This document shows, piece by piece, positions 1 to 8,647 of a stretch of 32,939 nucleotides of DNA; position 1 is the stretch's first letter; every line of letters begins with the position of its first letter. The translations under genes were made by a program, and so were the position numbers. Origin of the DNA: Gammaproteobacteria bacterium (GTDB lineage Bacteria > Pseudomonadota > Gammaproteobacteria > Chromatiales > Chromatiaceae); NCBI GenBank assembly GCA_020445405.1, contig JAGRGQ010000042.1, forward strand, positions 1 to 32,939, in the 5' to 3' direction. The notes below the pieces were generated by a model, which saw nothing but the letters and a program-made list of their open reading frames with translations, was not told the origin of the DNA and searched no databases.

Positions 1-113
1 TGATGATGCTCTCCCCGCTGATCATTTCACTGCCTTTCAAAATCATGCTCTTCGTCCTGATTGACGGATGGTCGCTGGTTTTCGGCACGCTGGCATCCAG
101 CTTTCTGGTATGA
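1..113 (+). CDS. fliP: Flagellar export gate protein FliP, C-terminal end (partial)
   Basis: Only the last 36 residues are in the window (frame starting at base 3, stop TGA at 111-113). They include [20 protein letters not shown], which matches the last transmembrane helix and C-terminal tail of FliP. FliP forms the core pentamer of the flagellar type III export gate in the inner membrane together with FliQ and FliR. Identification rests on this C-terminal motif and on the immediately following fliQ-fliR-flhB-flhA order, which is the standard one. The start lies outside the window. Confidence 0.88.
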   Translation, partial: MMLSPLIISLPFKIMLFVLIDGWSLVFGTLASSFLV

Positions 114-147
114 CCGGGCCCGCCACCATGCCGCGGAAAACGAAACC

Positions 148-417
148 GTGACACCCGATTCGGTACTGGATATCGGTCAGCGGGCGTTGGAGGTGACCAC
201 GGTACTGGGGGCCGTGGTGCTTGTCCCAGCCCTGCTCGTGGGACTGCTGGTGGCGATGTTTCAGGCGGCCACGCAGATCAATGAGATGACCCTGAGCTTC
301 ATACCGAAACTGTTGATCGTAGCCCTGGTTTTCATGCTGGCGGGTCCCTGGATGCTGCGGGTCATCATGACTTTCAGCATCAACCTGATCGAAAGTATCC
401 CGGAACTCATTGGTTAG
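148..417 (+). CDS. fliQ: Flagellar export gate protein FliQ
   Basis: FliQ is a small inner-membrane component of the flagellar type III secretion gate. I chose the GTG at 148, which gives 89 residues beginning MTPDSVLDIGQ, the usual FliQ length and N-terminus. The frame stays open further upstream but would add about 29 residues overlapping fliP. Two hydrophobic helices are visible (about residues 16-38 and 50-72), separated by the FliQ signature FQAATQINEMTLSFIPKL. It lies 34 nt after fliP and 2 nt before fliR, consistent with co-translation in one operon. Confidence 0.95.
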   Translation: MTPDSVLDIGQRALEVTTVLGAVVLVPALLVGLLVAMFQAATQINEMTLSFIPKLLIVALVFMLAGPWMLRVIMTFSINLIESIPELIG

Positions 418-419
418 CC

Positions 420-1199
420 ATGTCGTTCACCGAAGCGCAACTGAGTATCTGGCTGGCCGGATTCATCTGGCCCCTTATCCGCATCGCCGCGATGGTAACC
501 GCTGCGCCCGTTTTCAACTCCCGTCAGACGCCGGTGATGTACCGGATCGGCCTGGTACTCGCGCTTACCTGGGTGACCGCGCCGTTGCTGCCGCCGCCGC
601 CGGTGGTGGATGTGTTCAGCCACCAGGCGCTCATGTTGCTGCTGCAACAGCTGGCGGTGGGACTGATCATGGGTTTCATACTGCATATGGTTTTCGCTGG
701 ACTGATATTCGGCGGGCAGGTGGTCGCTTACAGCATGGGGCTGGGTTTTGCGTCGATGATGGATCCGCAGAACGGGGTTCAGGTGCCGGTCGTCTCCCAG
801 TTCTATCTGATCCTGGCCACGCTGCTTTTCCTGGTGCTCAACGGTCACCTGATCCTGATAGATCTGCTGTTCCAGAGTTTTCACACATTTCCGGTGGCGG
901 TGGATGGCGTAAGCCGCAGCAGCCTCTCCGATGTGGTTGGCTGGGGCAGCCGCCTGTTCAGCGCCGGTCTGTTGATGGCGCTGCCGGTAGTGGCGGCGCT
1001 GCTGCTGGTCAATCTCGGTATGGGCATTGTCACCAGAGCTGCGCCTCAGCTCAATATATTTGCGGTCGGATTTCCGATCACCATGCTGATCGGGTTCGTG
1101 CTGATATGGGCCAGCCTGCCAAACGTCATTGAGAACTTCGAGAGTTTTCTCGATACGGGTTTTGCCCTGATCAAGGGCTTGTTGTTCATCACGGGGTGA
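420..1199 (+). CDS. fliR: Flagellar export gate protein FliR
   Basis: The protein has 259 residues, the usual FliR length, and is highly hydrophobic with about six membrane helices. It starts MSFTEAQLSIWLAGFIWPLI and contains PVFNSRQTPV near residue 35, as in other FliR proteins. It completes the FliP5-Q4-R1 export gate through which rod, hook and filament subunits pass. ATG at 420 is 2 nt after the fliQ stop and the gene ends 3 nt before flhB, so translation is probably coupled. Long reading frames on the other strand and in frame 2 across this gene are shadows caused by the high GC content. Confidence 0.96.
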   Translation: MSFTEAQLSIWLAGFIWPLIRIAAMVTAAPVFNSRQTPVMYRIGLVLALTWVTAPLLPPPPVVDVFSHQALMLLLQQLAVGLIMGFILHMVFAGLIFGGQVVAYSMGLGFASMMDPQNGVQVPVVSQFYLILATLLFLVLNGHLILIDLLFQSFHTFPVAVDGVSRSSLSDVVGWGSRLFSAGLLMALPVVAALLLVNLGMGIVTRAAPQLNIFAVGFPITMLIGFVLIWASLPNVIENFESFLDTGFALIKGLLFITG

Positions 1200-1202
1200 A
1201 TC

Positions 1203-2384
1203 ATGGCTGAAAATCAGGACGGCCAGGAGAAGACAGAACAACCCACATCGAAACGGCTTCAGGACTCCAAGAAGAAGGGACAGATCGCCCGTTCGAAGGA
1301 GCTGAACACGATGGGTATCACGCTGATCGGCGGTATCGCGCTGGTGTTCATGAGCGGCCATCTCGGCCAGGATCTGTCGGAAATGATGTCAGTCGGATTC
1401 ACGCTGGAGCGGGTGGATCTGTTCGATCCGGGAGCACTGCTGCACCGGTTGGGGGACGCAGTTGTCGGCGCGTTGCTGATGCTGGCGCCGTTTTTTCTGG
1501 TGGTGGTTGCCGCGGCCGTTGCCAGTTCCATCGCACTTGGAGGCGTTGCATTCAGCGCGCAGGCGCTGGCTCCCAAACTGAGCAAGCTCAATCCGGTAGC
1601 CGGGTTGAAGCGGCTCTTTTCCGCCAAGGGTCTGGTGGAACTGCTCAAGGCAATGGCCAAGTTTTTTCTGATCGGTGGTGCCACCACGTTCATACTGTGG
1701 ATGCTGCTGGATCGATTCATCGGTCTCAGCCGGATGACGCTGGGTCCGGCGGTGAGCGAGTTGAGTACGTTGATCGGCGGCTCCTTCGTATTGATCTCCA
1801 GCACCCTGATACTGATCGCGCTGGTGGACGTTCCGTTTCAGTTGTGGGACCACAAGCGCCAGCTGAAAATGACCCGGCAGGAGGTCAGGGACGAGCTGAA
1901 AGAGACCGAGGGCCGGCCTGAAGTGAAGAGCCGGATACGCAACCTGCAGCATGAAATGGCTCAGCGGCGGATGATGGAAGAGGTGCCCAAGGCCGATGTG
2001 ATCGTCACCAACCCGACCCATTATGCGGTGGCGTTGAGTTACAACCAGCACACCATGACGGCGCCGAAGGTCGTCGCCAAGGGTGTCGACCTGGTGGCCT
2101 CCAATATCCGCTGCGTGGCGAACGAACACGACGTACCTGTCGTTGAATCTCCGATGCTGGCACGTGCCATATATGCCCACGCCGAACTTGGCGACTATAT
2201 TCCCGCCGGCCTCTACCTGGCCGTGGCAAAGCTGCTGGCTTACGTATTTCAGCTGCGGGCCTACCGCACGGGTCAGGGCAGCAAGCCCGGTGTCCCAACG
2301 GATCTGGTGGTACCCGAGGAGTTGCAGGTGCCCGCAGAGAATCGGGATCCAGTCCCGGCAGACAGATATGAACCCGACAGTTAA
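1203..2384 (+). CDS. flhB: Flagellar export switch protein FlhB
   Basis: FlhB is the export-specificity switch of the flagellar secretion system. The 393-residue product starts MAENQDGQEKTEQPTSKRL, a typical FlhB N-terminus, has four membrane helices in about residues 35-215 and a soluble C-terminal domain. The autocleavage motif NPTH is present at residues 270-273 (cleavage after N270), so the switch from hook to filament export should be intact. A charged tail follows the conserved domain. It lies 3 nt after fliR and 16 nt before flhA. Confidence 0.96.
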   Translation: MAENQDGQEKTEQPTSKRLQDSKKKGQIARSKELNTMGITLIGGIALVFMSGHLGQDLSEMMSVGFTLERVDLFDPGALLHRLGDAVVGALLMLAPFFLVVVAAAVASSIALGGVAFSAQALAPKLSKLNPVAGLKRLFSAKGLVELLKAMAKFFLIGGATTFILWMLLDRFIGLSRMTLGPAVSELSTLIGGSFVLISSTLILIALVDVPFQLWDHKRQLKMTRQEVRDELKETEGRPEVKSRIRNLQHEMAQRRMMEEVPKADVIVTNPTHYAVALSYNQHTMTAPKVVAKGVDLVASNIRCVANEHDVPVVESPMLARAIYAHAELGDYIPAGLYLAVAKLLAYVFQLRAYRTGQGSKPGVPTDLVVPEELQVPAENRDPVPADRYEPDS

Positions 2385-2400
2385 CCATTGAGGGGCAGCC

Positions 2401-4488
2401 ATGGATGCGACAGTAATACTGAATAATGTCAAGAGTGTCGGCGCCCAGGGTCTGGGCGCGCCGCTTATCCTGCTGATGATGTTGGCTATGGTGGTGGTAC
2501 CGCTGCCGCCATTGGCGCTGGATGTATTCTTTACCTTCAATATCGCGCTCTCCCTGGTGGTCCTTCTGGTCGTCGTCTATACCCTCAAGCCACTTGAATT
2601 CAGCGTTTTCCCAAGCCTGCTGCTGGTGGCCACCCTGCTGCGTCTTGCGCTCAATGTCGCTTCCACCCGGGTAGTGCTGCTGGAGGGACACGCGGGCGGC
2701 GATGCGGCGGGCAAGGTGATCGAGGCTTTCGGCGCTTTCGTTATCGGCGGCAACTACGCAGTGGGCCTGGTGGTGTTTGCGATTCTGGTGATCATCAATT
2801 TCGTGGTGGTCACCAAAGGCGCCGGTCGGGTATCGGAAGTCAGCGCCAGGTTTACATTGGATGCGATGCCGGGTAAGCAGATGGCCATCGATGCCGATCT
2901 GAACGCGGGGATAATCGGTCAGGAGGAGGCCAGGGCGAGGCGCGAGGAGATCGCTTTGGAGGCCGATTTTTACGGCTCCATGGATGGCGCCAGCAAGTTC
3001 GTTCGCGGTGATGCGGTGGCCGGCATACTGATTCTGGTGATCAACATACTCGGCGGCCTCTCTATCGGCATGCTGCAGCACGATCTGGACTTTTCCACTG
3101 CGTTGCGCTTCTACGCGCTGCTGACTATTGGTGACGGCCTGGTGGCGCAGATACCCTCGCTGCTGCTGTCGACGTCCGCGGCGATCATCGTCACCCGGGT
3201 CGCGTCGACCCAGGATATGGGCGGGCAAATCATCTCCCAGCTGCTGAATACACCGAAATCGCTGGCGGTTGCGGCCGGTGTTCTTGGATTGATGGGCATT
3301 ATCCCGGGAATGCCGAACTTTGCATTTCTCAGCCTGGCCGCGTTGTCAGGAGGCGGCGCCTGGTGGATATCCCGCACCAACAGCAGAGCCGCACAGAGCG
3401 AACCTGCCGCGGCTCTCCCCGAGACCCCGACGGAGCTGCGCGAGCTGACCTGGGACGATGTACAGCCGGTGGATATCATCGGACTCGAGGTGGGGTATCG
3501 GCTGATCCCGCTGGTGGACAGAAATCAGGGCGGCGAGTTGATGAACCGCATAAAGGGCGTGCGCAAGAAACTCTCCAGGGAGCTGGGATTTCTGATCCAG
3601 CCGGTGCACATCCAGGACAATCTGGATCTGAGTCCAACCGGCTATCGTATCTCGCTTCACGGCGCGATCATGGGTGAGTCGGAGATATATCCGGACCGGG
3701 ATCTGGCGATCAACTCGGGTCGGGTGTTCGGGAAACTGCAAGGAGTCGAAACCAAGGATCCCGCCTTTGGTCTCGATGCGGTCTGGATCGATCCGGGTCA
3801 GCGCGATCACGCCCAGACGCTCGGCTATACCGTGGTTGATGCCAGCACCGTCATGGCCACCCATCTGAAAGAGATCATCGAAAATAACGCGCACGAGCTG
3901 CTCGGGCATGAGGAGGTTCAGCAGCTGCTTGATCAGCTGGCGCGCACCGCACCCAAGCTGGTGGAGGATCTGGTGCCGAAAACGTTGTCACTCGGCCAGG
4001 TGCTGAAGGTGCTGCAGAACCTGCTGCAGGAGCGCGTTTCCATCCGGGATATCCGCTCAATCGCCGAAACATTGGCGGAGCGCGGCGCGCAGAGTCAAGA
4101 CATCGGCGTTTTAACCACCCATGCCAGAGTCGCCATGTCACGTAACATAGTTCAGCAACTTATTGGTCCTGTTGAAGAAATTCCCGTTATCGTGTTGGAG
4201 CCGAAATTGGAACAGATATTGCACAAGACGTTGCAACCCTCGGACGAGGGGAGTGTCGGGTTTGAGCCCGGGTTGGCAGAACAGTTACAGAAAGCGTTGA
4301 CGGAAACCTTCAACCAGCAGGAGCGGGCCAATCAGCAGAGCATTCTTCTGGTGGCGGCCCCGATAAGGGCATGGATGGCGAAATTTGTCAGGCACAGCGT
4401 GCCGGGCATGCGGGTCCTCTCCTACAACGAGGTCCCGGACAACCGCCAGATCAAGGTAGTCGCCACTGTCGGTAAACCTGCCAACTGA
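2401..4488 (+). CDS. flhA: Flagellar export apparatus protein FlhA
   Basis: A full-length FlhA/FHIPEP family member (695 residues). The N-terminal half has about eight membrane helices. The conserved FHIPEP loop is around residues 142-170 (GRVSEVSARFTLDAMPGKQM followed by AIDADLNAG), containing the acidic residues linked to proton-driven export. The C-terminal half (from about residue 350) is the cytoplasmic ring domain that docks substrate-chaperone complexes. An AGGGGC-type ribosome binding site precedes ATG 2401. The 3' part (about 4100-4290) is somewhat more AT-rich than the rest of the gene, without any disruption of the frame. Confidence 0.97.
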   Translation: MDATVILNNVKSVGAQGLGAPLILLMMLAMVVVPLPPLALDVFFTFNIALSLVVLLVVVYTLKPLEFSVFPSLLLVATLLRLALNVASTRVVLLEGHAGGDAAGKVIEAFGAFVIGGNYAVGLVVFAILVIINFVVVTKGAGRVSEVSARFTLDAMPGKQMAIDADLNAGIIGQEEARARREEIALEADFYGSMDGASKFVRGDAVAGILILVINILGGLSIGMLQHDLDFSTALRFYALLTIGDGLVAQIPSLLLSTSAAIIVTRVASTQDMGGQIISQLLNTPKSLAVAAGVLGLMGIIPGMPNFAFLSLAALSGGGAWWISRTNSRAAQSEPAAALPETPTELRELTWDDVQPVDIIGLEVGYRLIPLVDRNQGGELMNRIKGVRKKLSRELGFLIQPVHIQDNLDLSPTGYRISLHGAIMGESEIYPDRDLAINSGRVFGKLQGVETKDPAFGLDAVWIDPGQRDHAQTLGYTVVDASTVMATHLKEIIENNAHELLGHEEVQQLLDQLARTAPKLVEDLVPKTLSLGQVLKVLQNLLQERVSIRDIRSIAETLAERGAQSQDIGVLTTHARVAMSRNIVQQLIGPVEEIPVIVLEPKLEQILHKTLQPSDEGSVGFEPGLAEQLQKALTETFNQQERANQQSILLVAAPIRAWMAKFVRHSVPGMRVLSYNEVPDNRQIKVVATVGKPAN

Positions 4489-4568
4489 AGACGCCGGGAC
4501 GGCGCCGCAACAACCAGCCCGGGAACCACTCAAGCCATGGCTGACCGGTAATCCAGGATAGGCAGAGT

Positions 4569-5792
4569 ATGAAAATAAAACGTTTTTTTGCGAGCGATAT
4601 TCGACAGGCACTGCGGCAGGTGAGAGAGAGTCTGGGTCCGGATGCGGTGATTCTGTCGAACAAGGCGGTCGACGGCGGTGTGGAGCTGGTTGCTGCCAGG
4701 GACTACGACGAGACCGCGTTCGCCGGCCAGCAGAGTGGGAAACCGGATGCCGGGGATCAGCCTGCGCACAATGAAAGCCGGAAGCGGCCGGCGGAAGTTG
4801 CCGAAAATTCTCCCAGGCCGCAAATCGCCCGTGCCCAGGTGGAGTGGAGTCAGGACCCGATTCTGGTCGAGATGCGACGTGAAATGAAAGCGCTGCGGCG
4901 CATGATGGAAAACCAGCTGTCGGAACTGACCTGGCACGAAATGGGCAATCGTCAACCGATACGGCGGGAGCTGTTGCGCCGGCTGATGGCGCTGGATATC
5001 AGCCCCGATATCTGCGCACAGCTGGTGGAGAGGGTGCAGGACTTCGATAACCCCGATCAGGCATGGCGCAGGGCGTTGCACCTGTTGGCCGGAGAGCTGC
5101 CGATAGCGGGCGACAGCATGATCGACGAAGGGGGTGTGATCGCGCTGGTGGGACCCACCGGCGTTGGCAAGACCACTACCATCGCCAAACTCGCGGCACG
5201 CTATGTACTGCGGCACGGTCATCGCAGTCTCGCTCTGGTCACCACCGACAGCTACCGCATCGGCGCTCAGGAGCAGCTGACCACCTATGCGCGAATTCTG
5301 GATGTCACCGTTCGCTCTGCCTCTACGCCGGAAGAGTTGAACGTTGCGCTCAATGCGCTCTCCGACAAGCGCCTGGTGCTGGTGGACACCGCAGGAATGA
5401 GCCAGCGCGACGTGCGCCTGAGCGAACAACTCTCACTGATCGATTCCGGGCATCGTATGGTAAAGCGTTTTCTGACCCTCTCCGCGACCACCCAGCAATC
5501 CGCGTTGGAGCAGGCGGCCACCGCATTCGGTGCGACTGAGATCTGCGGCTGCATCCTGACAAAGGTGGATGAGGTCGCATCGTTGGGTGGCGCCATATCG
5601 GCTGCCATCCATAGCCGCATTCCGCTGGCGTTTTTCACCGATGGCCAGAGAGTACCGGAAGACATTCACCTGGCGCGCGCCAACACGCTGGTAAGCAGAG
5701 CGGTTTCCCTGGGGCAGGAAGGAAGCACCGATTACAGCGACGCTTACCTTTCACTGGCGCTCGGAGGAGTGAGTATAGATGCTCATGGTTGA
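4569..5792 (+). CDS. flhF: Flagellar biosynthesis SRP-type GTPase FlhF
   Basis: FlhF is the SRP-family GTPase that marks the cell pole where the flagellum is built. The protein has 407 residues: a short N-terminal segment beginning MKIKRFFASDIRQALRQVRE, a variable linker, an N-domain, and a G-domain with P-loop GPTGVGKT at residues 195-202, then TTDSYRIGAQEQL, DTAGMSQRD and TKVDE. It follows flhA after an 80-nt gap and overlaps the start of fleN by 14 nt. The flhF-fleN pair is characteristic of bacteria with polar flagella, and the FleN N-terminus regulates FlhF. Confidence 0.96.
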   Translation: MKIKRFFASDIRQALRQVRESLGPDAVILSNKAVDGGVELVAARDYDETAFAGQQSGKPDAGDQPAHNESRKRPAEVAENSPRPQIARAQVEWSQDPILVEMRREMKALRRMMENQLSELTWHEMGNRQPIRRELLRRLMALDISPDICAQLVERVQDFDNPDQAWRRALHLLAGELPIAGDSMIDEGGVIALVGPTGVGKTTTIAKLAARYVLRHGHRSLALVTTDSYRIGAQEQLTTYARILDVTVRSASTPEELNVALNALSDKRLVLVDTAGMSQRDVRLSEQLSLIDSGHRMVKRFLTLSATTQQSALEQAATAFGATEICGCILTKVDEVASLGGAISAAIHSRIPLAFFTDGQRVPEDIHLARANTLVSRAVSLGQEGSTDYSDAYLSLALGGVSIDAHG

Positions 5793-6660
5793 TATAAATC
5801 TGGACCAGGCTGCGGGGTTGAGACAGATGATCAAGCCGAATCCGGTGAGAGTTGTGGCGGTAACCGGGGGCAAGGGTGGAGTCGGTAAAACCAATGTATC
5901 CGTCAACCTGGCAGTTGCGATGGCGGATCTCGGCAGACGTGTGATGCTGCTGGATGCGGATCTGGGGCTGGCCAATATCGATGTGGTACTGGGATTACAC
6001 CCGGAACGCGATCTCTCGCACGTGGTGCGCGGAGAGTGCGGCCTGGAGGAGATCCTGATCAAAGGCCCGTCCGGTATTCTGGTGGCGCCCGCCGCATCCG
6101 GTGTTCAGCAGATGGCGGAGCTGAGCAAGTCGGAACACGCTGGGTTGATACGCGCATTCAGCGATGTCGGATCGGATCTGGACGTCATGATCGTCGACAC
6201 CGCCGCAGGCATCTCTGATGCTGTTGTCAGTTTCAGCCGAGCCGCCCAGGAAGTGGTGGTCGTGGTTTGCGACGAACCGGCATCGCTTACCGACGCGTAC
6301 GCACTGATCAAACTGCTCAACCGGGAGTACGGCATCGACCGCTTCCATATACTGGCAAATATGGTCCAGTCCGCGCAGGAAGGCCGGACCCTCTACAACA
6401 AAATTTGCCGGGTGACGGACCGCTATCTGGACGCGATGCTCAGCTTTATGGGGAGTGTGCCTTACGACGACAATTTGCGTAAGGCGGTACGAACGCAGAA
6501 ATCGGTTGTTCAGGCATTTCCACGCAGCCGTTCTGCTCAGACATTCAAGAATCTAGCGAAGAAGGCCGATAACTGGCCTGTACCTGAAGGCGTCAGCGGA
6601 CATCTCCAGTTCTTCGTCGAACGGCTTATTCAATACACAAGTCAGAGTGGGGGGATTTGA
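5779..6660 (+). CDS. fleN: MinD-like flagellar number regulator FleN (FlhG)
   Basis: FleN/FlhG is a MinD/ParA-type ATPase that limits flagellar number by acting on FlhF and on the master regulator. The product has 293 residues. An N-terminal DQAAGLRQM segment (residues 9-17) matches the FlhF GTPase-activating helix of this family. The deviant Walker A GKGGVGKT is at 31-38, followed by DADLGLANIDV and DTAAGISD. I chose ATG 5779 because GGAGGAG at about 5763-5769 lies at a good distance; an ATG two codons further in is possible. It overlaps flhF by 14 nt. Confidence 0.95.
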   Translation: MLMVDINLDQAAGLRQMIKPNPVRVVAVTGGKGGVGKTNVSVNLAVAMADLGRRVMLLDADLGLANIDVVLGLHPERDLSHVVRGECGLEEILIKGPSGILVAPAASGVQQMAELSKSEHAGLIRAFSDVGSDLDVMIVDTAAGISDAVVSFSRAAQEVVVVVCDEPASLTDAYALIKLLNREYGIDRFHILANMVQSAQEGRTLYNKICRVTDRYLDAMLSFMGSVPYDDNLRKAVRTQKSVVQAFPRSRSAQTFKNLAKKADNWPVPEGVSGHLQFFVERLIQYTSQSGGI

Positions 6661-6661
6661 G

Positions 6662-7408
6662 TTGAACGGACTAGCGACCTATACGGCGGTGCAGGAGCAG
6701 GAAACGGATGCAGACGCGCTGGTAACCAAGCATGCGCCACTGGTAAAGCGAATAGCCTACCACCTGATGAACAGACTGCCGCCAAATGTGCAGGCCGATG
6801 ACCTGATACAGGCGGGAATGATAGGGCTGCTGGAGGCGAGTCGAAACTACGACCCGAGTCAGGGCGCCAGTTTCGAGACCTACTCGGGAATACGCATCCG
6901 CGGTGCAATGCTCGACGAGATCCGGCGCAGTGACTGGACGCCGCGTTCGGTTCACCGCAAGGCGCGCATGGTTGCCAGCGCGATGCGGGAGATTGAGAAT
7001 GAGCAGGGACGGGATGCACGGGATATCGAAGTGGCGGAGTTGCTCGGCATGTCGCTGCCCGAGTACCACAAAATACTCAAGGATGCGTCCGGCTGCCGAA
7101 TATTCAGTCTGGAAGACCTCCAGGCAGTGGGGGAGTTGCCTCAGGACCGCAGCGAACGGGCGATAAGCGGTCCGTTTGAAGGTATGCAGCGGGACGCGTT
7201 CAAGCGTGCCCTGGCTGAAGCGATTTCAGGTTTGCCGGAACGGGAACGCATGGTCATCGCGCTCTACTACGACGAGGAACTCAACCTGCGGGAGATCGGA
7301 CAGGTACTCGGTGTGAGCGAATCCCGGGTTTGTCAGATTCACAGCCAGGCCACACTGCGGCTGCGGTCGAGACTCTCGGACTGGCTGTCCGATCAGGGCG
7401 ACAATTGA
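6662..7408 (+). CDS. fliA: RNA polymerase sigma factor for flagellar operons, sigma-28 (FliA)
   Basis: FliA directs transcription of late flagellar and chemotaxis genes. Sigma region 2 (DDLIQAGMIGLLEASRNYD, SFETYSGIRIRGAMLDEIR), region 3 (about residues 95-155) and region 4 with its helix-turn-helix (LREIGQVLGVSESRVCQIHS) are complete. The start is a judgement. A TTG at 6662 has a strong GGGGGGA Shine-Dalgarno at about 6649-6655 with ideal spacing and gives 248 residues. The in-frame GTG at 6647 would add five residues but has no ribosome binding site. The gene begins 1 nt after the fleN stop. Confidence 0.94.
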   Translation: MNGLATYTAVQEQETDADALVTKHAPLVKRIAYHLMNRLPPNVQADDLIQAGMIGLLEASRNYDPSQGASFETYSGIRIRGAMLDEIRRSDWTPRSVHRKARMVASAMREIENEQGRDARDIEVAELLGMSLPEYHKILKDASGCRIFSLEDLQAVGELPQDRSERAISGPFEGMQRDAFKRALAEAISGLPERERMVIALYYDEELNLREIGQVLGVSESRVCQIHSQATLRLRSRLSDWLSDQGDN

Positions 7409-7453
7409 AAGGTTATTTGCGTATGTGGAATGGCATCGTTTCTGGAGGCTGTC

Positions 7454-7840
7454 TTGGATAAGAACATGAAGATTCTCGTTGTGGATGATTTTTCCACGAT
7501 GAGAAGAATTATCAAGAATCTGCTCAGGGATCTGGGATTCACCAATACCCAGGAAGCGGATGACGGTAACACCGGACTGCCCATGCTTCAGTCCGGAAAT
7601 TTCGATTTCCTGATTACCGACTGGAATATGCCCGGCATGACCGGAATCGATCTGCTCAAGGCAGTGCGCGCGGACCCCCGGCTCTCCACGCTTCCGGTGC
7701 TGATGGTAACGGCCGAGTCCAAGCGGGAACAGATTATCGAAGCCGCACAAGCGGGGGTCAACGGATACGTGGTCAAGCCGTTTACCGCCACCACCCTCGA
7801 AGAAAAGATAGGCAAGATCTTCGAACGCGTCGGAGCCTGA
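7454..7840 (+). CDS. cheY: Chemotaxis response regulator CheY
   Basis: A single receiver domain that, when phosphorylated by CheA, binds the flagellar switch and changes rotation. The acidic pocket DD (in [13 protein letters not shown]), the phosphoacceptor Asp in LITDWNMPG and the Lys in VVKPF are all present. The sequence is very close to Pseudomonas-type CheY. I chose TTG 7454 because GGAGG at 7444-7448 is 5 nt upstream; it gives [10 protein letters not shown] and 128 residues. The ATG at 7466 would give 124 residues, and the upstream ATG at 7430 adds an unlikely nine residues. cheZ follows 13 nt later. Confidence 0.95.
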   Translation: MDKNMKILVVDDFSTMRRIIKNLLRDLGFTNTQEADDGNTGLPMLQSGNFDFLITDWNMPGMTGIDLLKAVRADPRLSTLPVLMVTAESKREQIIEAAQAGVNGYVVKPFTATTLEEKIGKIFERVGA

Positions 7841-7853
7841 TTGAAGGGAAGCA

Positions 7854-8585
7854 ATGATGATCGGAATGGTCGAAAGCAGTAAGCGCCTGGAACTGGCAAA
7901 ACGGCTCGTGAGTCAGCTGGAGGCCGGCAATTCCATGGATGCGGAACTGACCATCGATCAACTGACAGGTTACAGCGAAAACAATCTTTTTCAGGAAGTG
8001 GGCCGTCTGACCCGCGAGCTGCACAGTGCCATCAACGATTTCCTGCTGGATTCCAGAATTGCGGAGATCGCCAAACGCGAAATTCCGGATGCGAGTGAGC
8101 GTCTCAGCTACGTGATTACCATGACCGAAAACGCCGCCAATACCAGCCTGGGAGCGGTGGAAAAAGGGTTGCCATTGGCGGATGAGCTGGGGAATCAAGC
8201 GAAAATACTGGCGAGCGACTGGAAACGCTTTCAGGAGCGCGAACTTTCGGTGGATGAGTTCCGTATCCTCAGCCGGAAACTTTCGGGATTTCTTGAGACA
8301 GCCGAAGCGCATTCAGGCGTGCTTCACGGAAAACTGTCGGAGGTGTTGATGGCGCAGGACTTCCAGGATCTGACCGGGCAGATCATTCGCAAGGTGATCA
8401 CGCTGATCCAGGACGTGGAGGACAAACTCGTAAGGTTAGTGCGCATTTCCGGCGGACTTGAACGACAGGACGCCGTGCGGCGGGCCACTGAGCTGGCGGG
8501 TCCGGCGGTTCCCGGTATAGATCAGGGCGACCAGGTGAACAATCAGGACGATGTGGACGACCTGCTCTCGAGTCTGGGGTTTTAG
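7854..8585 (+). CDS. cheZ: Protein phosphatase CheZ
   Basis: CheZ removes phosphate from CheY-P and so ends the chemotactic signal. The 243-residue product is helical, with the family signature MAQDFQDLTGQIIRKV at about residues 165-180, which contains the catalytic Gln region. It ends in an acidic linker and a short C-terminal amphipathic tail (DDVDDLLSSLGF) that binds CheY. GAAGGGA precedes the ATG pair at 7854/7857. Position between cheY and cheA is standard for gammaproteobacterial clusters. Confidence 0.95.
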   Translation: MMIGMVESSKRLELAKRLVSQLEAGNSMDAELTIDQLTGYSENNLFQEVGRLTRELHSAINDFLLDSRIAEIAKREIPDASERLSYVITMTENAANTSLGAVEKGLPLADELGNQAKILASDWKRFQERELSVDEFRILSRKLSGFLETAEAHSGVLHGKLSEVLMAQDFQDLTGQIIRKVITLIQDVEDKLVRLVRISGGLERQDAVRRATELAGPAVPGIDQGDQVNNQDDVDDLLSSLGF

Positions 8586-8647
8586 CAATCGTTCAGTGCG
8601 AAAGACGACGGTAAAGACTAAATCTTTTTGGTTAAAGGCGGCAAGCT

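Noticed and set aside
414-1361. Long minus-strand frame across fliR and flhB (315 codons)
   Set aside because: Its composition (Gln/His/Arg-rich, no motif) is that of an antisense shadow of GC-rich coding DNA; fliR and flhB are certain on the plus strand. The same applies to other long antisense frames, for example 1389-2540, 2005-3228, 9491-10453 and 31547-32761.
8613-8627. AAAGA/TCTTT hairpin with T run before cheA as an attenuator
   Set aside because: Only a 5-bp A/U stem, too weak to act as a terminator, in a 62-nt gap inside the chemotaxis operon.
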